In this document: positions 15,492-25,380 of the stretch, in pieces | How the letters are laid out: every line of letters begins with the position of its first letter | Position numbering within the stretch: position 1 is the stretch's first letter | Assembly: GCF_009729415.1 (NCBI RefSeq) | Contig: NZ_MPKW01000025.1 | Location: 1 to 64,000 of the forward strand | Direction: 5' to 3' | Origin: Mycolicibacterium sp. CBMA 234 | Lineage (GTDB): Bacteria > Actinomycetota > Actinomycetes > Mycobacteriales > Mycobacteriaceae | DNA: 64,000 bases | The notes under the pieces: generated by a model | Databases searched by the model: none | Told to the model about the DNA's origin: nothing | What the model saw: only the letters and a program-made list of their open reading frames with translations | Translations under genes and position numbers: made by a program

Positions 15492-16516
15492 AGCAACAGA
15501 TACCTTCGCGTGTTTTCAGCCACATCGTTCCAATCCAAGAATATGTGCTCCAAGGCTTGTTGCAATTCCTCGGCGGCGGCTCTGAAATTCCGATAACCCT
15601 CATCTGATTTGCGAGACTCCCAGGCGAGCGTATTCCACCTCGTTCGTTTCTCTTCGCTCTCAGTGTTCTTGATAAACAGATCGATAGTAGAAAAGACAGT
15701 TCGCACAGCACTTTTGACCGACTCTGGGGCATTCACGGTGACTGTGGCCAGACGCGCTAGTGGTGGCATGGCGTAGATGTCCTTAAGGTAAGTCTCCCAA
15801 GGAATTTCGAGATCGCGAGGAGCGATCAGCGGCAAGATCGAACTTGCAATAAAGTTTTTTCTAGTCATCAAGAGCTTCAAATAGCGCATGACTGCTTTGC
15901 GTTCCTGGCCACCGACTGGAGTCTTTGCCTGATAATCGACAGTTATCTGGCGCCAGTACCTCAGCATGTCGTTTAGCAGGAATCTTGGTGGGCGGTCGTG
16001 TGGAACCTCGAACAGAGTGATGTACCTCCGGAGGGTGCTACCTAGGATTTTGGAGTGCACCTCGGCGTTTAACAGGCTTACCGACTCCTGAATAACCTCC
16101 ATTCTGACGGTATGAGTAGAGTTTGTGTCACCCTCCAAGCCGACTTGATTGATAATGTCGAAAACTCCGGTAGCCCTGCCAAAAAGGCCGCTAGCTCCGG
16201 GTGACTTGGACGAACCATCAGCAGTTGCCTCAACAGTGAGGCAGTCGCTAATCCTCCTGAGGAGTTCATGCGGAACCGCAGGGTCCTCCGGCATGGTGTC
16301 GACCAAGACGAGATAGTCGACATCGCTTGCCGGCGTGTACTCCTGTCGAGCGAGAGAACCGAACGCAACAACGTCCATGGCTCCTCCGCCGGAATCAAAG
16401 TCCGCCAACGCCTTGCGTATTCGGCCTGCCGTTTCTTTTGACCGATCTGCAGCTGCATTCAAATGCGGTACTTGTCCCACAAGCCCGAGTTCATTGATTG
16501 CTTCAGAGATATCCAC
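15488..16516 (-). CDS. GlnD/DUF294-like nucleotidyltransferase
   Basis: The product is 342 residues and looks soluble. The signature GSLARQEYTPASDVDYLV (from about residue 53) is the GS-x-DxD active site of the polymerase-beta-like nucleotidyltransferase superfamily, closest in style to GlnD/DUF294 enzymes. A helical C-terminal region follows, with FLLNDMLRYWRQITVDY and a basic RKAVMRYLKLLMTRKN stretch. The GTG at 16516 is chosen for GGCGGAAG upstream; a GTG at 16552 is an alternative. It faces the HIT gene end to end with overlapping stops. Whether it modifies a protein, an RNA or a small molecule is unknown. Confidence 0.75.
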   Translation of the reverse strand: MDISEAINELGLVGQVPHLNAAADRSKETAGRIRKALADFDSGGGAMDVVAFGSLARQEYTPASDVDYLVLVDTMPEDPAVPHELLRRISDCLTVEATADGSSKSPGASGLFGRATGVFDIINQVGLEGDTNSTHTVRMEVIQESVSLLNAEVHSKILGSTLRRYITLFEVPHDRPPRFLLNDMLRYWRQITVDYQAKTPVGGQERKAVMRYLKLLMTRKNFIASSILPLIAPRDLEIPWETYLKDIYAMPPLARLATVTVNAPESVKSAVRTVFSTIDLFIKNTESEEKRTRWNTLAWESRKSDEGYRNFRAAAEELQQALEHIFLDWNDVAENTRRYLLL

Positions 16517-16985
16517 AATTCTTCCGCCTAACTGCCACAGGTACGGCTGCACCTACGTCGGAAGTTATCAAGCCGCGAATCCCCACGAAGCCCGCTCCGC
16601 AAAAAAACCCGAGTTCAGGACATCCCGTCCGGGATCGAGCCGGCGGGCAGGTCACCAAATGTTGGGTAATACGTTCAACCGAACCGAGCCCTAGCTCGGA
16701 TACAGCTAGACCCACACGCTGCATCGTCGACCCAGAACTCCGACTGCTCGCGATCGTCCACGCCGTATCCTGATTCTTGGGGATCAGAGGGAATCAGATG
16801 GCGACGCCATCCCCAGGTCGACACGGAAGATGTGCACACGCACGCAGCTTTCTATGACGCCGCAGCATCCGCACAGTCCGGCATTGTGACTCCCACTTAC
16901 ACACCGATTCCGCCGTACTCCGCGTTGGTTCGTGTCGTGTGGTGCTGTGCGGTGAAGTCTGCTCGTGGTGTGTAGCGCGAACGCG
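16517..16985. other. Non-coding stretch inside the island
   Basis: About 470 bases with no gene I can support. On the minus strand, a short hairpin (ATCCCGtcCGGGAT, 16622-16635) is followed by a run of seven T (16601-16607). This may stop transcripts coming from the membrane-protein gene. A small hairpin GATGGCGACGCCATC lies at 16797-16811. The promoter of the nucleotidyltransferase gene should be in the left part. It may be the scar of a lost gene such as an integrase. Confidence 0.45.
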
Positions 16986-17555
16986 TTAGCGAGTTGCGTC
17001 AAAGCCATCCAGCTGCGGAGACACGCGATTCATCCTTGTATACGCCCAGTAAAGCCGCGGGAGCACCATGACGAAGGCCAAGAATATGTAGGCCGTGATG
17101 GCGATCGCAAAGTAAGCGGTGACGCCCACTACGGCGTCGGCAAGAGGTGTAAGGGGTTCACCGCGAGATACATTGAGGCCGACGACCAACATTGCAGCGT
17201 CCACCACACACGCGAGCGCAATCATGAATAGATGCGCCACGCTCTCATCGAGGCTATCCCGGTAGACATCCTTGCCGTCGTGGTTATCCGACCATTCGGT
17301 CAGTTTAAGTCGCAGCGACGATAGCGAACTGAATGCGCTCAGTGTGCCGCCAGCTAGTAGCGACACCGCTGTAAGTAGCGGAATAGGTGCCGACAGATGC
17401 CAGTCCAGTTTGAAGGACAGGGTAAGCAAAGCCGCTGGCACGCCATACAGAACTGCAATCGCGACGATGTCGTACGGGCGCCCTGGACGGCTAACTAGCT
17501 TAAGGCTCTTGAACTGTCCACGAAAAAGTGGGCGCAGATCGAATCTACCCATCAT
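16986..17555 (-). CDS. Four-helix integral membrane protein of unknown function
   Basis: The product is 189 residues with four predicted membrane helices at about 29-48, 58-78, 107-127 and 143-165. A cytoplasmic-looking charged loop (LKLTEWSDNHDGKD) lies between helices 2 and 3, and both ends are basic. No enzymatic motif is visible. It overlaps the upstream gene by 11 bases, so both are almost certainly made together. Small four-helix proteins paired with a soluble partner are common in anti-phage modules (KwaA in Kiwa has this topology), but I see no sequence similarity that would name it. Confidence 0.75.
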   Translation of the reverse strand: MMGRFDLRPLFRGQFKSLKLVSRPGRPYDIVAIAVLYGVPAALLTLSFKLDWHLSAPIPLLTAVSLLAGGTLSAFSSLSSLRLKLTEWSDNHDGKDVYRDSLDESVAHLFMIALACVVDAAMLVVGLNVSRGEPLTPLADAVVGVTAYFAIAITAYIFLAFVMVLPRLYWAYTRMNRVSPQLDGFDATR

Positions 17556-18690
17556 CCACTCCCCATCCCGCCCAGTCGATCTTGACTTCCAGTGACTTTT
17601 CGAGCGGAGCCACTGCCTTCTGGACTCGTCCGAAGAATATCGCGCGGCTCGGACATTCTATGCCGCTGCCGACCGGGTAGATGAAAATATCGGCCCACCT
17701 CGACGGGCTGATCTCCTTCTTTTTGCCGTCAGAATCCTTGACCTCGATCCAGGCATCGTCATAGGCCTCATCGTCGAATCCCATGTACCTGTCCGCCAAA
17801 ACAGCAGCGAGATCGCGGGTAGCCGCGCCCTGGGGATCGCTGGCGCGCTCCGCTGGCGGCCCATTGAAGTGTGCAATCCATTTGTTGATGAGCATGCGGG
17901 CCTGTTTTGCGTATTTGCCGTCATCAAGTCCCATTTCCACCTTGAGCGGCGACTTCCCCGGTGTGTTGCTGTCCGACGCCCCCTGTTTCGTCAACACGAT
18001 CTTGCTGCTGGTCCCGTTCAGCATCAGACGTTTCAATCTCTCTGGGTCGCTCATCGGTGTTAGCCGCATCGACCACCATTCAGCCCGAATGCTCTTTTTG
18101 CCCGTCTGCTCACGCTGCGCGGCGGCCACAGCCTCAGCATCCTCGCGGGACCAATGACGAAGCCATTGCTCGAGCTTCTTGGAGGCGTGGGTGCGGCTAG
18201 CGTCCTCAACCGCCACGACGCCTGCATTGCCGACCTCGGGAAACATAAACGCCGCGCGGTACGGCCGCACCGACTTCAATGCGGCGATGTCGATTGGCGG
18301 CGCAGCAGGGTCGTCACCGCTCACCTCCGAGTACCCAGCCCACGTGTAACCGAGGTGTCGCCCGTACAAGTAGTCGATCACGACGTGATCGCCTCTATAG
18401 GACACCTCTTGAATGACTAGGACGGGCCTAGACCCGTCGCGCGAAGCGACTGAGGCTGCGCCCTCATCGGAGGAGTCGTCTGTCTCACCGTCGACCTCGT
18501 CCACATCATCGGTAGCGAGCGTATGCGGAGAGCCATGGACAACGGCCCCCTTCCGAGACATCGCGAGTTCGAACAGGAAGTCCCGAAAATGCAGCTTCGG
18601 TTCCTTGTCTCGGAGCTGAATGCCATAAGGCTCGCCGCGACCATTCCGGTAGATCGTCGCCCGAAATAGTCGAAACCCGTAATTAGTCAC
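17545..18690 (-). CDS. Unrecognised 381-residue soluble protein paired with the membrane protein
   Basis: I do not recognise the family. The protein starts MTNYGFRLFRATIYRNGRGEPYG. It has a compact N-terminal region, an acidic low-complexity insert (DDVDEVDGETDDSSDEG, about 61-77), a central region with EQWLRHWSREDAEAVAAA, and a C-terminal WADIFIYPVGSGIE segment. No membrane helix or signal peptide is visible. The GTG start at 18690 has GAGAGG upstream. It is the first gene of a two-gene operon and overlaps the four-helix membrane protein. Position in a tRNA-borne island and tight pairing suggest a sensor or effector role. Confidence 0.65.
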   Translation of the reverse strand: MTNYGFRLFRATIYRNGRGEPYGIQLRDKEPKLHFRDFLFELAMSRKGAVVHGSPHTLATDDVDEVDGETDDSSDEGAASVASRDGSRPVLVIQEVSYRGDHVVIDYLYGRHLGYTWAGYSEVSGDDPAAPPIDIAALKSVRPYRAAFMFPEVGNAGVVAVEDASRTHASKKLEQWLRHWSREDAEAVAAAQREQTGKKSIRAEWWSMRLTPMSDPERLKRLMLNGTSSKIVLTKQGASDSNTPGKSPLKVEMGLDDGKYAKQARMLINKWIAHFNGPPAERASDPQGAATRDLAAVLADRYMGFDDEAYDDAWIEVKDSDGKKKEISPSRWADIFIYPVGSGIECPSRAIFFGRVQKAVAPLEKSLEVKIDWAGWGVDDG

Positions 18691-18874
18691 CCGCGTCGTC
18701 GCCTCTCATTGCCCAGACCCTTTTTAGCGCCCACGACAGTTTGCGGTGGTTCACAGGAAAGGCGAAAGCTTCTAGGCGGCGTGTCGCGGCGACCTGGCGT
18801 CAGCACTTGCCGGATCGGGTGGCTTACCCAGCTGCTATCACGACAGGCTCCACGCTACGGGCGTGGGCGGATAC

Positions 18875-18907
18875 AAAAAGCGGCCCCGATAGCTATCGGA
18901 ACCGCTT
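18875..18907 (-). terminator. Rho-independent terminator of tRNA-Ala
   Basis: On the minus strand, AAGCGGTTCCGATAG pairs with CTATCGGGGCCGCTT and is followed by a T run (five A at 18875-18879 on the plus strand). It lies about 20 bases after the tRNA 3' end. The same hairpin is duplicated at the other end of the island. Confidence 0.8.
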
Positions 18908-18926
18908 CTGAATTGCTGTGGATTTG

Positions 18927-18999
18927 TGGAGCCTAGGAGATTCGAACTCCTGACATCTGCCTTGCAAAGGCAGCGCTCTACCAACTGAGCTAAGGCCCC
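18927..18999 (-). tRNA. alaT: tRNA-Ala (anticodon TGC)
   Basis: A 73-base gene running GGGGCCTTAGCTCAG to the 3' end CCTAGGCTCCA. It has normal acceptor, D, anticodon and T arms (GTTCGAAT in the T loop). The anticodon loop TTTGCAA gives TGC. It is the integration target of the adjoining island; its 3' half was probably supplied by the element. The stop codon of the microprotein gene upstream overlaps its 5' end. Confidence 0.97.
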
Positions 19000-19112
19000 T
19001 CGGTGGCATCCGATTCGATGGAGTGCCAGACCTCTGCACCGTGCCGGGTTCGCCATACAAAGCCGGCCGCTGCCGCGACCATGGCACCGAGCACCAGCAG
19101 AACCAATCTCAC
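18990..19112 (-). CDS. DLW-39-family microprotein
   Basis: A 40-residue product between tRNA-Ile and tRNA-Ala, too short for most gene finders. It starts MRLVLLVLGAMVAAAAGFVW, one membrane helix or signal-like segment, and ends with EVWHSIESDATEGP. Small actinobacterial proteins of about 39 residues with a DLW-like C-terminal motif (DLW-39) occur at this site; here the motif reads EVWHSIESDAT. GTG start with GGAAGG upstream. The last codon and stop lie inside the tRNA-Ala gene (CCTTAG at its 5' end). Function unknown. Confidence 0.72.
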   Translation of the reverse strand: MRLVLLVLGAMVAAAAGFVWRTRHGAEVWHSIESDATEGP

Positions 19113-19154
19113 GGTGCACCCTTCCGGTGGGGGAGTCGGTGATACCGACTTCCG

Positions 19155-19228
19155 TGGGCCTAGGAGGACTCGAACCTCCGACCTCTTCGTTATCAGCGAA
19201 GCGCTCTAACCACCTGAGCTATAGGCCC
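19155..19228 (-). tRNA. ileT: tRNA-Ile (anticodon GAT)
   Basis: A 74-base gene running GGGCCTATAGCTCAGG to the 3' end CTCCTAGGCCCA. The anticodon loop CTGATAA gives GAT, and the T loop is GTTCGAGT. Its position downstream of gyrA and before tRNA-Ala is the standard mycobacterial arrangement. Confidence 0.97.
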
Positions 19229-19319
19229 GAAACTGGCCTTGCGGCCGAGCGATGAGATTACCGTATGGGGACCGCTGGGCCCAAAACGCGACGTCAACCG
19301 CGCTTTAGAAGACCGGTAA

Positions 19320-20183
19320 TCAGTCGCGATCTGCCAGCGTCACCTCAACGCCGCCGACCAGATCGGTCGTCAGGTTGTAGACGAACGCAGCGGTGACAGC
19401 CATAGCCGTCAGCAGCACGATGTTGACCAACCCGATGAGGGTCGCGCCGCCGAAAATCGTGCTCGCAGAAACCAATTCACCGCCACTGCCGCCGCCGCTG
19501 GTGAGCAGATCGCCGACATTGCTGTTGAGCTTGCTCCAGACGCCCATGCCGCCCAGCACCAGGTACAGGAACGCCACCGCGATCATCCACACGAAAAACA
19601 GCGCCACCGACAGCACCAGTGAGACTTTCAGCACGCTCCACGGATCAACGCGGCGCACCTGCATGCTGGCCCGCACCGGCCCGTCCTGGCGCGCTGCCGC
19701 GCGGTTCCGCGGTCCCGCCGAACGTGCGGGGGAAACCGTGGCGACGGTCCGCGGCTCACGCGGCTCGACCGACCGGCGTGGTGCCTGCCGCGACAGGTCC
19801 GGGATCTCGCTGGCGTAGGCGGCGTCCGGTCGGCCTTCCGGCCGGGGCTCAGGTCGCACTGCTTCGGTCCTGACCGGCTTAGGCGGCACGTTGCCGCCTG
19901 GGGTCACAGCCGGGGCGTCGGGCGTGATGGCCGGCGTGATGGTCGTTTCCGCCTCGGCGGCCGACCCAGTGCCGCTGACGAACCGGTTGAGCCGGTCATC
20001 GAGGCTCGGGCCGGTAGCCGTAGGTGCGTCGCCCGCTGAGCCGGTACGGGCCCGCTGCCAGGGCGGGGCTTCGCCGCTCTGGTCGGCTGCATGGGCACCG
20101 CCACCTGAACCGGTGGCAGGCCCGCTGTTGCTTGTGGGTCCGTCACCGGTGCGGGTGTATCCCGGCTCGTTCGGGGAACTCAC
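19320..20183 (-). CDS. DUF3566 membrane protein downstream of gyrA
   Basis: The product is 287 residues. The first 170 are disordered, rich in Pro/Gly/Ala/Thr and charged residues. Then comes a DUF3566 domain beginning VRRVDPWSVLKVSLVLSVALF, with two membrane helices at about 188-212 and 248-273. DUF3566 proteins follow gyrA in many actinobacteria; function is not established. It is separated from gyrA by about 40 bases and probably co-transcribed. Length and composition are normal for the family. Confidence 0.88.
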   Translation of the reverse strand: MSSPNEPGYTRTGDGPTSNSGPATGSGGGAHAADQSGEAPPWQRARTGSAGDAPTATGPSLDDRLNRFVSGTGSAAEAETTITPAITPDAPAVTPGGNVPPKPVRTEAVRPEPRPEGRPDAAYASEIPDLSRQAPRRSVEPREPRTVATVSPARSAGPRNRAAARQDGPVRASMQVRRVDPWSVLKVSLVLSVALFFVWMIAVAFLYLVLGGMGVWSKLNSNVGDLLTSGGGSGGELVSASTIFGGATLIGLVNIVLLTAMAVTAAFVYNLTTDLVGGVEVTLADRD

Positions 20184-20223
20184 CTGGTGGCTCCTTCAAT
20201 CAGGGCGGCTGTGGGCAGTCGCA

Positions 20224-22749
20224 CTACGTGGCGTCAGTCTCGGTTTCGGTCTCGATGATGTCGACGGTCTCAACGCTGTCGTCGCCGGGATCCGCTTCTT
20301 CAGCGTTCCGCGCGACGGCAATCAGTGTGTCGCCATCACCCAAGTTCATCAACCGAACGCCCTTGGTCTGCCGTCCGGCCTTGCGCACCTGACGTGCCGC
20401 GGTCCGGATGACACCGCCGCCCGACGTGATGGCGTACAGCTCGGTCTCGTCGTCGACGATCAAGGCTCCGACCAGACTGCCACGCTTCGGGTCGTACTGG
20501 ATGGTGAGGATGCCCTTGCCGCCGCGGCCCTGGGCCGTGTACTCGTCGATGGCCGTCCGCTTGGCGTAACCGCCCGCCGTGGCGACCAGCAGGTAGGTGT
20601 CCGCCTGCACGACGTTCAGCGACAGCAGGCGGTCGTCCTCGTTGAACCGCATACCCTGCACACCCGAGGTGGCGCGGCCCATCGGCCGCAGCGCCTCGTC
20701 GGTGGCCGAGAAGCGGATGGACTGGCCGTTGGCGCTGACCAGCAGCAAGTCGTCCTCGGCCGAGCAGAGGACGGCTCCGACCAGTTCGTCTTCGTCGCGC
20801 AGGTTGATCGCGACGATGCCGCCCGAGCGGTTCGAGTCGAAGTCGACCAGCTTGGACTTCTTCACCAGGCCGTTGCGCGTGGCAAGCACAAGGTAAGGCG
20901 CGTCCTCGTAGCTCTTGATCTGGATGACCTGTGCGATGCGCTCTTCGGGCTGGAAGGCCAGGAGGTTCGCGACGTGCTGGCCACGCGCGGTCCGCGACGC
21001 CTCCGGCAGGTCGTAGGCCTTGGCCCGGTACACCCGGCCCTGCGTGGTGAAGAACAGGATCCAGTCGTGCGTCGAGCACACGAAGAAGTGGTTGACGATG
21101 TCGTCCTGCTTGAGCCCGGCACCCTGCACGCCCTTACCGCCACGCTTCTGGCTGCGGTACAGGTCGGTCTTGGTGCGCTTGGCGTAGCCGGTCTCCGTGA
21201 TGGTGACGACGACGTCCTCGCGCTGGATGAGGTCCTCATCGGTGACGTCGCCGTCGGCCGCGATGATCCGGGTACGACGGTCGTCTCCGTACTTGTCGAC
21301 GAGCTCCTTGAGCTCATCGTGAACGATGGCGCGTTGGCGTTCCGGCTTGGCCAGGATGTCCTCGAGGTCGGCGATCTCGGCCTCGATCTTGGCCAGATCG
21401 TCGACGATGCGCTGACGTTCCAGGGCAGCCAGCCGGCGCAGCTGCATGTCCAGGATGGCCTGGGCCTGGATTTCGTCGACCTCGAGCAGCTCCATCAAGC
21501 CGCCGCGCGCGACGTCGGCGTTGGCCGAGGCCCGGATCAACGCGATCACTTCATCAAGGGCGTCAAGGGCTTTCACCAAACCACGCAGGATGTGGGCCCG
21601 CTCGTTGGCCTTGCGCAGCCGGTACCGGGTACGCCGAATGATGACCTCGAGTTGGTGCTGCACGTACAGCCGGATCAGCTGATCCAGGCGCAGGGTGCGC
21701 GGCACCCCGTCGACGATGGACAGCATGTTGGCACCGAAACTGGTCTGCAGCTGGGTGTGCTTGTAGAGGTTGTTCACCACTACCTTGGCCACCGCATCGC
21801 GCTTCAGATCGATAACGATGCGCAGACCCACCCGGTCGCTCGACTGATCCTCGATGTTCGAGATGCCGGTGAGCCTGCCGTCGCGGACCTGGTCTGCTAC
21901 AGAGGTGATGAAGTTGTCGTGGTTGACCTGATACGGCAACTCCGTGATGACAAGGGACGTCCGGCCTTTGGCGTCTTCCTCGATCTCCAATACGCCGCGC
22001 ATCCGGATAGATCCACGCCCGGTGCGGTAGGTGTCGGAGATACCCATCGAGCCGACGATCAAACCATGGGTCGGGAAGTCCGGGCCCTTGACCCGTTCCA
22101 TCATGGCTTCGAGGGTGGCCTCTTCGTCGGCCTCGTGGTTCTCCAGGCACCAGTACACCGCCTCGGCCAATTCACCGAGGTTGTGCGGCGGCATATTGGT
22201 GGCCATGCCGACCGCGATGCCGCCGGAGCCGTTGGCCAGGAGATTCGGGAAGCGGCTCGGCAGAACCGTCGGCTCTTGCACCCGGCCGTCGTAGTTAGGA
22301 ATGAAATCGACTGTCTCCTCGTCGATTTCGCGCAGCATCTCCATGGCCAGGGGAGTGAGGCGAGCTTCGGTGTAACGCATGGCGGCCGCGGGGTCGTTAC
22401 CCGGGGAGCCGAAGTTGCCCTGACCGTCCACCAGCGGGTAGCGCAGCGACCACGGTTGGGCCATGCGGACCAAGGTGTCGTAGATGGAGGAGTCACCGTG
22501 AGGGTGGTAGTTACCCATGGTCTCGGCGACCGAACGCGCAGACTTGGCGTGTGAACGGTCAGGCCGGAAGCCCGAGTCGTACATCGCGTACAGCACTCGA
22601 CGGTGCACCGGCTTGAGGCCGTCACGGACCTCCGGCAGAGCGCGACCGACGATGACGCTCATGGCGTAGTCGATGTAGCTGCGCTGCATCTCCTGCTGGA
22701 TGTCGACCGGTTCGATGCGGTCGCCTTCAGGCGGCAGAGTGTCTGTCAT
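20224..22749 (-). CDS. gyrA: DNA gyrase subunit A
   Basis: GyrA is the breakage-reunion subunit of the type II topoisomerase that introduces negative supercoils and is the quinolone target. The product is 841 residues. The active-site Tyr is at about 126 in AAMRYTEARL. The quinolone-resistance region reads HPHGDSSIYD with Ser87 and Asp91 (equivalent to positions 90 and 94 in M. tuberculosis). The C-terminal wrapping domain has the GyrA box QKRGGKG. The tail is acidic (DDSVETVDIIETETETD). No intein. A small gene sits between it and gyrB. Confidence 0.98.
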   Translation of the reverse strand: MTDTLPPEGDRIEPVDIQQEMQRSYIDYAMSVIVGRALPEVRDGLKPVHRRVLYAMYDSGFRPDRSHAKSARSVAETMGNYHPHGDSSIYDTLVRMAQPWSLRYPLVDGQGNFGSPGNDPAAAMRYTEARLTPLAMEMLREIDEETVDFIPNYDGRVQEPTVLPSRFPNLLANGSGGIAVGMATNMPPHNLGELAEAVYWCLENHEADEEATLEAMMERVKGPDFPTHGLIVGSMGISDTYRTGRGSIRMRGVLEIEEDAKGRTSLVITELPYQVNHDNFITSVADQVRDGRLTGISNIEDQSSDRVGLRIVIDLKRDAVAKVVVNNLYKHTQLQTSFGANMLSIVDGVPRTLRLDQLIRLYVQHQLEVIIRRTRYRLRKANERAHILRGLVKALDALDEVIALIRASANADVARGGLMELLEVDEIQAQAILDMQLRRLAALERQRIVDDLAKIEAEIADLEDILAKPERQRAIVHDELKELVDKYGDDRRTRIIAADGDVTDEDLIQREDVVVTITETGYAKRTKTDLYRSQKRGGKGVQGAGLKQDDIVNHFFVCSTHDWILFFTTQGRVYRAKAYDLPEASRTARGQHVANLLAFQPEERIAQVIQIKSYEDAPYLVLATRNGLVKKSKLVDFDSNRSGGIVAINLRDEDELVGAVLCSAEDDLLLVSANGQSIRFSATDEALRPMGRATSGVQGMRFNEDDRLLSLNVVQADTYLLVATAGGYAKRTAIDEYTAQGRGGKGILTIQYDPKRGSLVGALIVDDETELYAITSGGGVIRTAARQVRKAGRQTKGVRLMNLGDGDTLIAVARNAEEADPGDDSVETVDIIETETETDAT

Positions 22750-22767
22750 CGATTTCCTTCTGCGGAT

Positions 22768-22783
22768 TGTTTCACGTTAAACA
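22768..22783. promoter_or_regulatory. parS-like site upstream of gyrA
   Basis: TGTTTCACGTTAAACA differs from the palindromic ParB-binding site TGTTTCACGTGAAACA at one base. It lies in the short gap between gyrA and the monooxygenase gene, a non-coding position. It is about 6.5 kb from the oriC spacer, on the opposite side from parAB. Confidence 0.65.
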
Positions 22784-22816
22784 TCGTGTTTCTGGGGGTC
22801 GGCTCGGTAGCCGACC

Positions 22817-23101
22817 TCACATCGCTTCCGTGTGGTTGTATTCCCACTTTTCGATCAGCGGTCCCAGTTCCGTCAGGAACTTGGCCACATGCGGCGTCGT
22901 GCCGTGCAGATCCAGGGCTTCCTTCGAATCCCAATGCTCGAAGCAGTGGAACAGCGCCGGGTCATCCAGGTCTCGGTAGAACTCATAAGTGATGCAGCCC
23001 GGCTCCGCGAGGGTCGGGCCGACCAACTCGCGCATGGCCGCGGCGGCCCGATCGGTTGCGTCGGCCGCAACCTTGACCCGGATGAACGCGGTGTGCACCA
23101 T
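22817..23101 (-). CDS. Antibiotic biosynthesis monooxygenase (ABM) domain protein
   Basis: The product is 94 residues with the ferredoxin-like ABM fold pattern: VHTAFIRVKVAA, then EPGCITYEFYRDLDDPALFHCFEHWDSKEAL and a C-terminal strand. Such proteins act as small cofactor-independent quinol monooxygenases or as haem/aromatic-binding proteins; the exact substrate cannot be read here. It is inserted between gyrB and gyrA in the same direction, which interrupts the usual adjacency of the two gyrase genes, and is presumably co-transcribed with them. Confidence 0.85.
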   Translation of the reverse strand: MVHTAFIRVKVAADATDRAAAAMRELVGPTLAEPGCITYEFYRDLDDPALFHCFEHWDSKEALDLHGTTPHVAKFLTELGPLIEKWEYNHTEAM

Positions 23102-23134
23102 TAATTCTTCTTTCCTCTGAAACTCAGTCGAGCG

Positions 23135-25162
<2,028 letters not shown>

Positions 25163-25380
25163 GTCGGACGCGTCTCCTTGGGGTTCGCGGGGCGGCGAGG
25201 ACACCGCACTCAGATCTGTCGACAGTCTACCGGTAGCGACCGACGGCACCGACTTTCTGACGACGTTTTGACATGCCTGTCTGCGCCGTGCGGTGAATTT
25301 TTCGGGCTACGTTGCGTCCGGACGCCTCAGGGGCATCATCTTCGACTTGTCGGCGCGCTGAGCGACCACTGGATCCAGGC

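Larger units (their letters stand above)
14352..18968. mobile_element. Genomic island of about 4.6 kb integrated at tRNA-Ala(TGC)
   Basis: The segment is bounded by the 92/93-bp direct repeats of the tRNA-Ala 3' end. It lies where cwsA and the tRNA genes are close together in other mycobacteria. Inside, base composition is visibly less GC-rich and codon use less biased than in the flanks. It carries five genes: winged-helix, HIT and nucleotidyltransferase genes, then a soluble protein overlapping a four-helix membrane protein. No integrase, relaxase or transposase is seen, so it is either a remnant or is mobilised in trans. Boundaries are inferred from the repeats. Confidence 0.82.

Noticed and set aside
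15488..16516. Assignment of the nucleotidyltransferase as a CBASS cyclase
   Set aside because: The GS-x-DxD region is GlnD/DUF294-like and no effector or CBASS accessory gene accompanies it.
16503..16724. Small minus-strand frame in the island's non-coding stretch
   Set aside because: No domain; it overlaps the start of the nucleotidyltransferase gene and a likely terminator.
16986..18690. Assignment of the membrane/soluble pair as Kiwa (KwaA/KwaB)
   Set aside because: Topology is similar but gene order differs and I see no sequence motif of KwaB; naming it would be unsupported.
19891..22554. A long plus-strand open frame opposite gyrA
   Set aside because: It is the antisense of gyrA in high-GC DNA, with a repetitive Val/Asp/Leu-rich translation, no domains and no ribosome-binding site.
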